Positions 24,061 to 33,599 of a DNA stretch of 64,000 nt are shown piece by piece. The first letter of the stretch is position 1. Each line of letters begins with the position of its first letter. The position numbers were made by a program, and so were the translations under genes. The notes under the pieces are model-generated. The model did no database searches and was not told the DNA's origin. It worked only from the letters and a program-made list of their open reading frames with translations. Source of the stretch: Boswellia sacra (Eukaryota; Streptophyta; Magnoliopsida; Sapindales; Burseraceae); the NCBI GenBank assembly GCA_013180625.2, contig SNVD02014687.1, forward strand, positions 1 to 64,000, read 5' to 3'.

Positions 24061-24498
24061 ATTATATATTCAGATTTCTAACCAAAAAAAAGAAAAGAAA
24101 AGAAAAGAAAAGAAACGCCCCCTAATTTTTATTAGGTAGCTAGATAGAACAATAAGTTATGGTTTTGATCTTTTATCAGTAGACAGATGACTATAACTTT
24201 TTGTCTAACTTTAATTTCTATTTTCCATCAAAGTGGATAACTTTTTCAAGACTTTTAATGGGCTATAAAATTTTATTAATATTAACTAATTACATAAAGA
24301 TTTATCAAATTACTTATTTATTATACATAATAAATTCTGTCATTAGATGGACCTAATTGTCATGTAAACCATATTAATTCTTACCATTGCGTCCTAACAT
24401 TGTTAGGCCAAGTCATTAGATACTTATTGTATAAGGTATTGAGGTATAAAACTAATTGTTGGATGGAGCCTTGATGTTTGCCTCTTGAAAAAAAAAAA
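24061..24498 (+). repeat. Segmental duplication copy A, continued
   Basis: Aligns with 46455-46897 (for example AGGTAGCTAGATAGA, then ATAAGTTATGGTTTTGATC) and more weakly with 45870-46210. It contains a (GAAAA)n run at about 24086-24115. There is no gene. It is interrupted at 24499 by CACTA element 2. Confidence 0.85.
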
Positions 24499-24527
24499 CA
24501 CTAGTAGAAAAAGGATCTACGGCAACG

Positions 24528-24778
24528 TGCATTGCACGTTGCGAAAGGGTTTTCGCAACGTGCAGACGCGTGTTGTTGTTCTAAGTGTTGCTAAAAGTTC
24601 CTAACCTACAGCAACGTGTAATGCACGTTGCGAAAGGTCTTTTTGCCTGTTGCAATAAATGATTTTGCAACGTGCAATGCACGTTGCTAAAAGTCATGCA
24701 TTTTTTAATTTTTACCAACGCGCAATGCACGTTGCTATACATGAAAAGGCAACGTGCAATGCACATTGCCAAAAATCT
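24528..24778 (+). repeat. Left palindromic subterminal repeats of CACTA element 2
   Basis: At least five units of the form GCAACGTGCA-N-TGCACGTTGC, each a small inverted repeat, spaced about 50-60 bp apart. They are candidate TNPA-like binding sites by analogy with other CACTA elements. Confidence 0.8.
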
Positions 24779-26520
24779 TAACCCATTTACTGATTTTTTA
24801 GAAATATTTATATTTATATTTTTTAATTTGTAGTACCTATAGCATTTATAATTTTCCAGTTACTATACAAATATACTGACAAAAATTCAATATTAAATAT
24901 AACATCAAAATACTCATTCATATTAACAAAAATATTATTACAAAATTTTCAAAATACAAGTACTTGTTTACAAAGAATAATCCTAAATAATTTAAAATAA
25001 CTAAATGAAAAACACTATACAATTAAATCCTGGGGATCACACATTTTGGAGCCGAAACACTTGAAATAACACTTCCATAATCTTCCAATCATTTCATCTT
25101 CTACTCTCATTTTTTTGAGGTAATTTCATAGATATTTTCTCAAGTAAACACCAACAAATCCTGCATAAAGTACAGTATAATATTATAAGTCAAACTGCAC
25201 ACATGAAAAGACTGTCTAAGTGTCATTTGCATATGCTTTATCCAAAAAGAGTCTAAGATCAAGAAAGAAAGGGAATCCGCGAAAGGTAAAATAGACAAGA
25301 AACAACTATTCTGATGGTAATAGCAGTTTAACCTCATCATATCACATGGATTGAAAATAATATTTCCAAAAAGTTAAACATGAACATATTAAAATTGAAA
25401 TAATAATATACCCATTCTGAAACTTTCACATGTAATATGATGGATTCATAACGAGCACCATCTTTTATTTCATTCCAAGACCTAGATCCCAGCATGGGAG
25501 CCAGACAAAAATGATCAATTCGACAAAACAAAAGAGCAGGAAAGAAATTAATCAAACCCCTTTAGTGGAAAAATATCAAGATTTTCAAAATCATAATTAT
25601 ACAAACTACTAACTAACCTGGGAGTCAAAGTCCAGTGCAGAGATGCCTGGTCTGAGAACAAAGAAAATCGAAAAATATAAATGATGAGTAATCAATTACA
25701 AACTGAACACCCTTACAATTACAAGTTTCAGTAATAAAACTCTGAAAGATAAAACAATAAAACAATACTTTCTTATTATATGCTCGTTTTCAAAATAAAG
25801 ACCATTGCCGAGTCGATTCATCTGTAAAAAAGATTTTAAATACTCAACTGCACTACAAAATGCTAAAAAAATGAAAAGGGTCCAAAGAAGGGGAACACCT
25901 TAAAGAAACTCTACAATTTAGAAAAAACAAGATTTTTATTATTGCTTTGGTATCAAAAAGCAATTATAATACTACATCAAGTCGAGATGATGCGTACATG
26001 GGTTGGACAAGGCCGTTCATGAAGATGATACAAATGCAGGAATTGACCAACCTTTCAAAACAAAAGGGAGAGCAAACATTAATTCTCTTAAAATGACTAA
26101 ACTAACAAATTTACAGTAATGGAAATTTAAACACCTCATAATAGGATTGGATGAGCAAATCAGAGAGGTTAGTGGCATGCAGATACCAAAAAACCAATTG
26201 GAATTATTTTGATATAACATTACAAATAATAATTAATTTCTTATCTCTATTTTTTCTTTGGTTTGTAGAATAATTGAGCTTTAAACTATTTTTTTTTTGG
26301 ATAACTGAAAAAAATGGAATATATTTAGGATAGATTTCAAGCAACTCTCTGTTTTTCTAACCAAAGGGAAAGCAGAAGATGAAAACCACAGCCTCAGGTA
26401 AGTTCATAATATAAACTAGAAGCTTCATAAGAGACAAGCCCAGCTAAACATACGAAAATATTCAACTATAAATAAAAAAAAAAATTCATACAGAAATATA
26501 GAGCTAGGTCCCCTGCTCTG
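24779..26520. other. Interior of CACTA element 2 left of the ACP copy
   Basis: AT-rich. The last part (26230-26520) probably includes the ACP 3' untranslated region on the minus strand. Nothing else is recognisable: no transposase motif and no long ORF. Confidence 0.4.
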
Positions 26521-26531
26521 TCCAGGCCATT

Positions 26532-26948
26532 TTAAACCTTCTTCTCAATGAGCTTCTCGATCAGATCAGCTGCGTCTTGAACAGTGGCAATGCTTTGGGC
26601 ACTTTATTCTTCTACACTAATCCCAAATTCTCCTCCAGTCCCATCACAATCTCAACTGTGTCAAGAGAATCAGCTCCCAGAGCAGCAAATTTTGACTCTT
26701 CAGTGATTGTAGAATCTTCTGGTAGTGCCAACTACTTCTTCACAATTTCAGACCTTTTCCACCGTCTCAGGTTTGGCCACACAGCATACGCAGAAGCGAT
26801 ATGGTGCTGATTGCAACCTAAGAGATGGGAAGCTTTTCCCACTGATGGAAAGTGAAACTGAATTCACTCTGGAGATCGTACCCTGAGTCCGCTTCAAAGA
26901 GCAGGACAAAGAAGTCGTGCACAGTGAAGTTCCAGTAACAGAAGCCAT
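26532..26948 (-). pseudogene. Plastid acyl carrier protein (ACP) pseudogene, intronless, captured in CACTA element 2
   Basis: ACP carries growing fatty acids in plastids on a phosphopantetheine arm. The start MASVTGTSLCTTSLSCSLKR is a Ser/Thr-rich transit peptide, followed by ISRVNSVSLSISGKSFPSLR and VAKPETVEKV at the mature start. One base is missing near 26747; in the new frame SEIVKK, a stop, then [20 protein letters not shown] and [14 protein letters not shown] follow, with the prosthetic-group serine in DSL intact. Another frame change near GLEEN leads to QSIATVQDAADLIEKLIEKK and a stop at 26532-26534. Length is about that of the normal precursor. No intron interrupts it, while plant ACP genes that I know of have introns, so a retrocopy taken up by the transposon is likely. 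Confidence 0.9.
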
Positions 26949-27130
26949 TGAAGAAAAGGAAAGAGAGAGGTATATGAGATTAATTGTGGTGCTGAAGAAT
27001 GAAAGAAAGAGAGAAGAAAGCAAAGAGAGACGGAGAGGATGGAGGAGGCGTAGAAAAGATGGAGGAGGCGTTTAGGTGATTTAGGGAAAAAAATTTTTTC
27101 CTTATATAGGTTACAAAATTTCCAGCATAT
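26949..27130 (-). other. Upstream leader of the ACP pseudogene
   Basis: Minus-strand sequence before the ACP start is rich in CTCTCTTT tracts (27000-27040), typical of a plant 5' leader. It includes a repeated 15-bp unit GGAGGAGGCGT at about 27041 and 27061 (plus strand). CTATATAAGG on the minus strand near 27101 could be a TATA box. Confidence 0.4.
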
Positions 27131-27209
27131 CCTAATATATCCAAACGTGTCACAATCGCCCCCAATAAGATCATTTAAGACCTAATATTTTTTAGTCCTA
27201 TTTTTATCC

Positions 27210-27225
27210 AAAACGACGTCGTTTT
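27210..27225. promoter_or_regulatory. Perfect 16-bp palindrome AAAACGACGTCGTTTT
   Basis: Contains the ACGT core of bZIP sites and lies about 260 bp upstream of the ACP copy on the minus strand. A related CAAAACGGCGCAGTTTT word follows at about 27250. It may be promoter DNA carried with the capture; no function is shown. Confidence 0.35.
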
Positions 27226-27814
27226 GACGCTTTCTTTATAAAAAACTTATCAAAACGGCGCAGTTTTAGTAATTTTTGTAACATAAATAGTTGTCCCTTT
27301 TTTTTTGATAAAAACATTTAGGATAAGTATGTCCTTTTCTTCCTTGCACTAGTTATATTATTTCAAAATAAAATTTAATTTGATATTTTTACTTTCTTAA
27401 TTTTACCAAAAAAAAATGATGCGATTTGATTTCATTGTAAAATGATTTAATTTATTTTATACAATTTCTACATTAAAAAATTTATATTTAAAAATTCATT
27501 ATTTTATATAGAAAATAATATTTTCTTTTTATTTAAATATTGTTAAAAATTTTTAAATTTTATATTTAAACATAAAATTATATTATTTAATTAATATTCT
27601 TACACTTTTAATTTTATTTAATTTCAAAATATGAAATTACTCAATTAGTGTAATTTTCCATAACATTTAAAATAATTTTCCATTACATTTAAAATTCAAA
27701 GTAATTTTAATTATCTTTTAATAATTTAAGAAGACTTTTTTTTAGTTACTAATATAAAAATTACATTTTCTTGATTTCAATATTTAATTAAAAAAATAAA
27801 TTCAAAAGAGCAAA

Positions 27815-28020
27815 ACTTTTCGCAACGTGCAGCATGTGCACGTTGCTAAATTCAACACTTTTCGCAACGTGCAGAAAATGCACGTTGCGATAGAGTCTTT
27901 TAACAACGTGCAACATATGCACGTTGCTGAAAATCATTTTTCGCAACGTGCATGGAGCGCACGTTGCCAAAAAAGGGCTTTCGCAACGTGCATCCAATGC
28001 ACGTTGCGAAAGCCATGTTG
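27815..28020 (+). repeat. Right palindromic subterminal repeats of CACTA element 2
   Basis: Five units of CGCAACGTGCA-N-TGCACGTTGCG at about 40-bp spacing (27819, 27861, 27904, 27940, 27982), the same word as at the left end. Both strands give spurious ORFs of the NVHMLHVAK type, which are not genes. Confidence 0.8.
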
Positions 28021-28044
28021 CTGTATCCTATTTTTCTACTAGTG

Positions 28045-29324
28045 AAACATAGTCAGAGTATATTCAATTGGAACAAAATTCTTTCCTTACTTGAATAAAA
28101 CTAAAAAAAAATGTAATTAATGGTTGGTGGAAATATATTAAGAAATAGAGAGTAAATAACTAATCTTAATCATTCATAAAGGCTAAATTCACATGTCATA
28201 AGATCTTTAAAGATTTCAAGAGAGCTAATATCAAGATGGAATTCTCAAGCTTCTGTTTCTAATTGGGTTAGGAAATTAAAAAAAATAGAATATATTAATT
28301 CTAAAATAAACCTCAGAGTCTTTAGTTAAGTTTTTGTTCCCTTAATTTCCCTAAAAATTATTTACCACATTATATATTAATATTATTTATCTATCAATTG
28401 AAATATTACTTTATACATATCTTCCAAATTTTAATTCAAAATTAAAGTATTAGGATTAATTAATTCATAAAGAAAATGAAAATAAAAGATTTTATAAAGA
28501 GTTGATAAAATTGATTGTTTTTAATTAATGGAAAATGTATGTACTTAAGAAAAAAAGAATTGTTACATCTTTAATTTTATGCGGGGGCAAAAAATTTCTT
28601 TAATTTTTGCGGAGCCAAAAGGAAAAGATAGTTGCCCTCGGCTTGCCCACATCGTCTTTTCTCGCGACGGCCCGAGCTTTTTGTGTGGAAAGTTTTAAAA
28701 TGCAAGCTTTGGGCTCTTCTTGAAGCAAGGCATCACATGTTAATCATACCCTCTCCCCTGGATTTTACGTGCCACACAAACTATCTTTTCCCTTGTTCAA
28801 ATTATCAAATTATAATGACTATATATATATATATATATATCATCTGTATAATAAATTTTATTTATCTTCTATTCTATTCATCCTAACTTAATCTATATAT
28901 AAATAATAAGAAATGTTTTATGAGACAGATTCACTAATTAGTGATGATCTCATCCAATTAAATAATTATAAATAATTAAAGAGTTAAAGAAATAAAAGAT
29001 TAGTAGTTTTTAATCCAATATCAATTAATGACGTATAAATTTGGGTGGGATGAAAAATTAAAGAAAAATTTGAAAAGTAATTGTAATTTTAACTAATTGG
29101 TAAAATGTAAGTGGTCATATATATCATTTCAACATGACAACATAATATAGATTAATCAAATACAAAATATTGATTTAGTCACATAGTAAGCAAAAGGGGT
29201 ATAATAATTTGAAATCTAATCAAATAAGTTAAAACATAATTTTAGCCTAAAATGAAAAATCATTTAATAATACATATCCCATGGTTATAATTGAGTGAAG
29301 TTATCTTGATTTGAGAATGTATAT
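28045..29324 (+). repeat. Segmental duplication copy A, right of CACTA element 2
   Basis: Aligns with 46914-48190 of copy B over its whole length, including the (AT)n site (28819-28840 against 47687-47711) and the TGCCCTCGGCTTGCCC segment (28633). Similarity is interrupted by small indels. No gene recognised in either copy. Confidence 0.85.
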
Positions 29325-29358
29325 AATTTGAAATCTAATCTAATAAGTTAAAACATAA
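29325..29358 (+). repeat. 34-bp templated filler at a deletion junction
   Basis: A near-exact copy (one mismatch) of 29205-29239 sits between the end of homology to 48190 and the start of homology to 56095. It marks the scar of a deletion in copy A that removed the LYK kinase region. Confidence 0.7.
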
Positions 29359-29775
29359 CTGACTGTTTGGGGATTTTGTGCCATGATTGTCTGGCAAGTG
29401 GTGAGTCCTTGGCAGGTGTTATTAGCCACGCTGAAAATTGTCTCCACGGTGTTGTCCATCATGTATGTGGCGTTGTGCTAGTAGTATTGGCCCGAACAAG
29501 AGCAGTTGATAGGAACCACCACCAGGGTGTCGACGGGGATGTCAGCGTTGAGTGAGGGCAGCCGGTTGATTGAGGCGATGAGGGTGGGTTCGGATGCCAA
29601 CAGATGAGCTATGTTGATTCCTGAGTTGTAGGGAGGCTTTGATCTGAAAGTGAGGTCAAATATTTGATGATGATTCGACTCCATTGCAAGCATACCCTCC
29701 AATACCTATATTTGAGGTCTGGTTGTTACAATCAAGCTTAAAGTCCTTACAATATTGTTGTCCTTCTATCATTGT
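29359..29775 (-). pseudogene. LysM ectodomain fragment of a LYK4/5-type receptor-like kinase (copy A)
   Basis: LYK4/5 proteins are plasma-membrane receptors or co-receptors for chitin. The frame reads MIEGQQ, DFKLDCNNQTSNIGIGGYAC, LTFRSKPPYNSG, then the LysM-like stretch INRLPSLNADIPVDTLVVVP and INCSCSGQYY, a stop, and NATYMMDNTVETIF. It matches the first half of the copy-B gene (56514-56100). It ends at the filler scar, so the third LysM, the transmembrane segment and the kinase are absent. A possible leader lies just upstream (29776-29870) but is out of frame. Non-functional. Confidence 0.85.
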
Positions 29776-29859
29776 TAATTCCATTCAACAGAAGATCCAA
29801 CAAGACCACGCAAAATTAATTTACACATGAACATTGGAGAGAATGTGGTCATATTCATC

Positions 29860-31260
29860 TCGGCAACCTCCTCTCTAACACAATTAATACAGAACGAGAC
29901 ATAAATAGAATAGTAATGAAGACGGGATCGGTAGTTTAATTGGGTTTAATTATTTCAAATGTCAAACGTCCCTGTAAATTATTAATAAGAGCATGCATGC
30001 ATTTGGGCTTAGATATTTATATCCTAACAACACATGTTTGACAATTCTAAATTGTGCATGAGAACCAGAAAAGCAATTAATAAGAGCATGCATGCATTAA
30101 TTTAGTTGAACTTTGTGTCATCAAACTACGTTATGTTAGATAGCCGCCTTCGCCTTTGCTTTAAAAAATTAGTTAAAGCTAACGTTGTATGGCAAATGAG
30201 ATCTTCGGATGAACTGTTTAAAGCAAATGTTGGATTCTGTAGTTCTGTTCTGTATATTCTTCTTATAGCTCGTCGTGCTTGGTCATGGAAAGTCAGAGAT
30301 GGTGGAGATCTTGATAATGTGCTATTATTACAGTGCAGGCATTTAAAAAATTATCCGTTAAAGGAGCTTGTCGCTCAAGAAAGAAAGAAAGGAAAAAGTA
30401 AAAGGAAAAAAGAATAACTTTCAATGAAACCTGCACTTATATTTGATGAAATGAGCAACTTCGTTTTCATTGACAACCCGAGCTAAAAGGCTACAATTCC
30501 GCAATCCCAATGGCATTTGTTCTTATACTTCAATTCATTGAAGTTTTCCGTTGGCGCACGCCCTTCAATAGCTCTTCGAAGTTTGTACAATAAGCAAATG
30601 GTTTCATTCTAAGGTTTCTGAGTCTCATAGAGCTAAATTGGTGCATGCATGCATGCTCCGAGTAAGTGATCATTGACTGTGAACCTAAGGTTGCAAAGCC
30701 CATATCAATGGGAAGTCTCCACGGTCTTTACAATGAAGATGCCTTAAATCCCATCCTCGAGGTTCCATGGGCTATTTTGAAATTATTAAAAGGTATACAA
30801 GCCGTGACATATGTGCAAGCTAAAAGTTATCAAATGAGTCTAAAATTACATCATCCTAAATTGCACATATCAATGTTTAAGGAAAAGATTAGTTCCAAGA
30901 TGGTGGCTTGAAACACTATTCCGCCAATTCTACCAAAAGGAGATAAATTAAGCAATTCTACCAAGATGGTGGCTTGAAACACTACTCTACCAATTCTATC
31001 AAAAGGAGATAAATTGCCTTAAAGATTTGCAACTACAATTTCCAGATTTTGAACCCTCCAGGACCGAGAGCTATACATATAATTAAGTTGCCAATTCCTA
31101 CTCTTCAGGGACTGCTTCTCCAGAAAAAGGGTGGAGATGTTGCTGTCTTCTTGGCATCGCGAGAATAAAAGACGAACCTATTTCTCATTTGTAAATTGTT
31201 TAATTACTGGAGGTAATATCTCCCCTGAAGTAGACTATAGCCTTTTCATATATTATTATA
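29860..31260 (+). repeat. Segmental duplication copy A, 5' side of the LYK copy
   Basis: Aligns with 56560-57467 and 58352-58690 of copy B (for example ACACATGTTTGAC, AAAAGGAGATAAATTA and CAACTACAATTTCCAGATTTTGAA). Copy B has a TRIM inserted within it. A 60-bp stretch around 30891-31010 contains a short local duplication (AAGATGGTGGCTTGAAACACTA twice). ORFs at 30106-30417 and 30666-30911 have no recognisable similarity and are not conserved in copy B, so I do not call genes. Confidence 0.8.
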
Positions 31261-31695
31261 TCATTTGTCTCACTTTTAATAGAGAGAGGAACAGGAGAGC
31301 AAAAGCTTCGCCAACTCCATTAGTTACAATTCATAGACCTAGCTTTTACAAGGTCCATCATAGAAGCACGAAACATACTTGAATAACATCAGACAACAAC
31401 CAAATGAAGTACCGATCGATATATGTTGTGTATTTTATTCTTGGTAAGTAATTAAATAACATCTCACAACCTTTGGAAATTGAGCGACCGTATTTACTAT
31501 CCTCTCCTAAGCATATTCAACCATATTGACAATAATAATAAAAAATAGATATCATAAATCTTGACCATTTAATTTATTACAAAGCTTAGATAGAATTTAG
31601 ACGAGGAAAAGATCCTTGTTTATGCCAGTCATGTCGTTGATTTCAATTATCCGATAGGAAAATCAGACAAAACTTTTGTTCCTATTAATATATAT
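31261..31695. other. Spacer before the LYK kinase fragment
   Basis: AT-rich. It probably includes 3' flanking sequence of the LYK fragment on the minus strand. No gene recognised. Confidence 0.4.
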
Positions 31696-31698
31696 CCT

Positions 31699-31975
31699 CT
31701 ACCTGCCACCGCTTAGCAACATGGAAGCCTCACCGTATGGATGCCAATCTGAGTCTGATAGAATCTTGGACAGAGTTATGGAAACTTCAGACATAGAGGG
31801 GCGGCTACTTGGATCCTGAGCTACGCAGTTTTGAGCAAGCTGAGCCATAGAGAAGGCCAAATCAAAGGGGTACTCGTTCTTCAATGATGGATCCATGAAC
31901 CCTTTCAGTTTCAGTCTCATATCGTCTCCTTCAAGAACTTTACTTATGGATGCAGATAGCAAATCATCTCCAAAC
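31699..31975 (-). pseudogene. C-terminal kinase fragment of a LYK4/5-type receptor
   Basis: Reads DDLLSASISKVLEGDD, LKGFMDPSLKNEYPFDLAFS, MAQLAQNCVAQDPSSRPSMS, then EVSITLSKILSDSDWHPYGE and a stop at 31699-31701. This is the end of the kinase C-lobe, with the conserved Arg in SSRPSM, plus a short tail. Homology begins abruptly at about 31975, followed upstream by unrelated DNA, so most of the kinase is missing. The reading frame is open but has no start of its own. It belongs to a different copy from the LysM fragment at 29359, because the order on the minus strand is C-terminal piece first. Confidence 0.85.
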
Positions 31976-32800
31976 AGTCAACGCGTCTAGAGTCCAGACG
32001 ACGACTTTGACACTTTCTCCTTATTATAATATCCAAATCAACGCGTCTTTCATTGATTAATAAATCAGGTGCGTGCAGATCATGAGCAAACAGAGTACCA
32101 AACCCAGGAGCATTATTTTAATCACAAAATTTCTGCCCTCATTACGAACTACGTTTTATCAACGCTAACCAAAGCCTCTTATATATCAAATGACGTAGCT
32201 TTAATTTTTGGTTTCAGGGACAATCTTCCAAATGGTAAAAACATTAAACTGGCATGAGATATGGCTTAAAATTTAACACACTTGGATTTTATCCAATCGT
32301 GCATCACAAACATCCCATCTCATCATCATATATCAATTTGCTTAAACGATGTGCCTAATTAACAAATTTACGTTCGTCAATTTAAATTTCATTTTTTGTT
32401 ACTAAATTTAAATTTTTCTATAATTATCCCACCCAAATTTCTAAAAATAAATCTCATAATATTTGTAATATCTTTCTTTTTCTCATTTAGAAGTTTAAAG
32501 TATTTCTCTCCTCAAAATATCCTACTATTTTCTTCTCTAGCCCATGCAAGATTTGCTCCACTACAAATGCTATGAAATTTTTCTTCTTCTGCCTCTTAAG
32601 AAGACTTTTTTTTTTTTTTTGGGTAACCAAGGTAAGACTGGATCCAAGTGTTCAGCAAACTTCTATTGCCACTTCTGAGACTATAATGAGGCACCAATGT
32701 CCTGGCTAGCCCATTAGTTTTAATCAATGTCCTATATACTTTATTTTTTTAAAGTATGTAAATAAATATTACATAATTAATATATAAGATAGCAGATATC
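31976..32800. other. Intergenic AT-rich DNA
   Basis: Contains a duplicated AACGCGTCT word (31980 and 32040) and a poly-T run at 32608-32621. No gene or mobile element end recognised. Confidence 0.4.
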
Positions 32801-32864
32801 GAGTATATATATATATGTATGTATGTATGTACGTATGTATGTGTGTATGTATGTATGTATGTAT
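32801..32864 (+). repeat. Compound (AT)n(TATG)n microsatellite
   Basis: An AT run followed by about a dozen TATG/TACG/TGTG tetranucleotides. It produces spurious antisense ORFs rich in Thr, His and Tyr. Confidence 0.9.
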
Positions 32865-32887
32865 AAGCACATTCTGGAGCATTACTG

Positions 32888-33070
32888 TAACACTCTAGCC
32901 GAATCCCACATTGACAAAGCACGAGAGAGATATTGGGTTTATATGTAAACATGTTTAAACCCTTAATGAGACCTTTTGAACTTAAGCCTGAAATAAAACT
33001 GTGAGAACACAAAGTACCACAAGCACACATTGACAAGACAATTAGCCAGCATGCATTTAAAAGGTCCAGA
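32888..33070. mobile_element. Possible TRIM or solo-LTR fragment
   Basis: Begins TGTAACACTCTAGCCGAATC and contains CCCACATTGAC, a word common at the start of short plant LTRs, and GAACTTAAGCCTGAAATAAA. No partner LTR or target duplication was identified, so this is a tentative call. Confidence 0.3.
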
Positions 33071-33267
33071 AAAATCATAGTTATCTTTCAAAAAATTAAT
33101 ATTAACTTGACGGTTCGATATTAAATAAGTCTTAGAGCTAACACTTGCAATCTCACTGAAGTGCTTAGTGTGTGTGTGTGTGTGTGTGTGACCCTCTGTG
33201 AACAAAATTTGACGAAATTTAACGAAATGATTTACAGTGGATTTATAAAACAAAATTATCACAACAG

Positions 33268-33406
33268 ATAAGTAATAATAATTAATTTTTAGTCACAAAA
33301 GAAAATCATTACTACAAAATTGAAGCAATAATCATTCATTATCCTAGGCAGGCTTCCTAGATATCGTTCCTCTCCCTCTTTAAATTCAAACGGACATTGA
33401 ACACCG

Positions 33407-33450
<44 letters not shown>

Positions 33451-33597
33451 CCATAAGTAATAATAATTAATTTTTAGTCACAAAAGAAAATCATTACTAC
33501 AAAATTGAAGCAATAATCATTCATTATCCTAGGCAGGCTTCCTAGATATCGTTCCTCTCCCTCTTTAAATTCAAACGGACATTGAACACCGGCACCT
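33268..33597 (+). repeat. Perfect 145-bp direct repeat with a (GT)n spacer
   Basis: 33268-33412 and 33453-33597 are identical by eye and separated by a (GT)n tract (33413-33449). A further (TG)n tract precedes the first copy at about 33168-33190. Perfect identity indicates a very recent duplication or an assembly artefact. No coding content. Confidence 0.9.
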
Positions 33598-33599
33598 TT

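Larger units (their letters stand above)
24499..28044 (-). mobile_element. CACTA element 2, both termini present, AAA target duplication
   Basis: Left end CACTAGTAGAAAAA (24499) and right end TTTTTCTACTAGTG (to 28044) are perfect 14-bp terminal inverted repeats. Three A bases flank each side (24496-24498 and 28045-28047), the 3-bp duplication expected of CACTA, although it lies in a poly-A tract. Copy B at about 46890-46925 reads straight through the same flanks, giving the empty site. No transposase is recognisable. The cargo is an acyl carrier protein copy on the minus strand, which sets the strand given here; the element's own polarity is not otherwise defined. Confidence 0.9.

Noticed and set aside
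24528..28020. Regularly spaced palindromic repeats that at first glance resemble a CRISPR array
   Set aside because: They sit at both ends of an element with CACTA termini, the spacers are not of constant length or unique, and the context is a plant genome. They are subterminal transposon repeats.
27788..28042. Opposing ORFs with repeated NVHMLHVAK-like phrases
   Set aside because: Produced by the palindromic subterminal repeats of CACTA element 2 on both strands.
30106..30911. ORFs of 103 and 81 residues in copy A
   Set aside because: No start context or similarity that I recognise, and the frames are not kept open in the paralogous copy B (56820-57460), so coding is unlikely.
31699..31975. 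Treating the open LYK kinase fragment as a real small gene
   Set aside because: It lacks an ATP-binding lobe, has no start of its own and begins at an abrupt homology break; it is a gene fragment.
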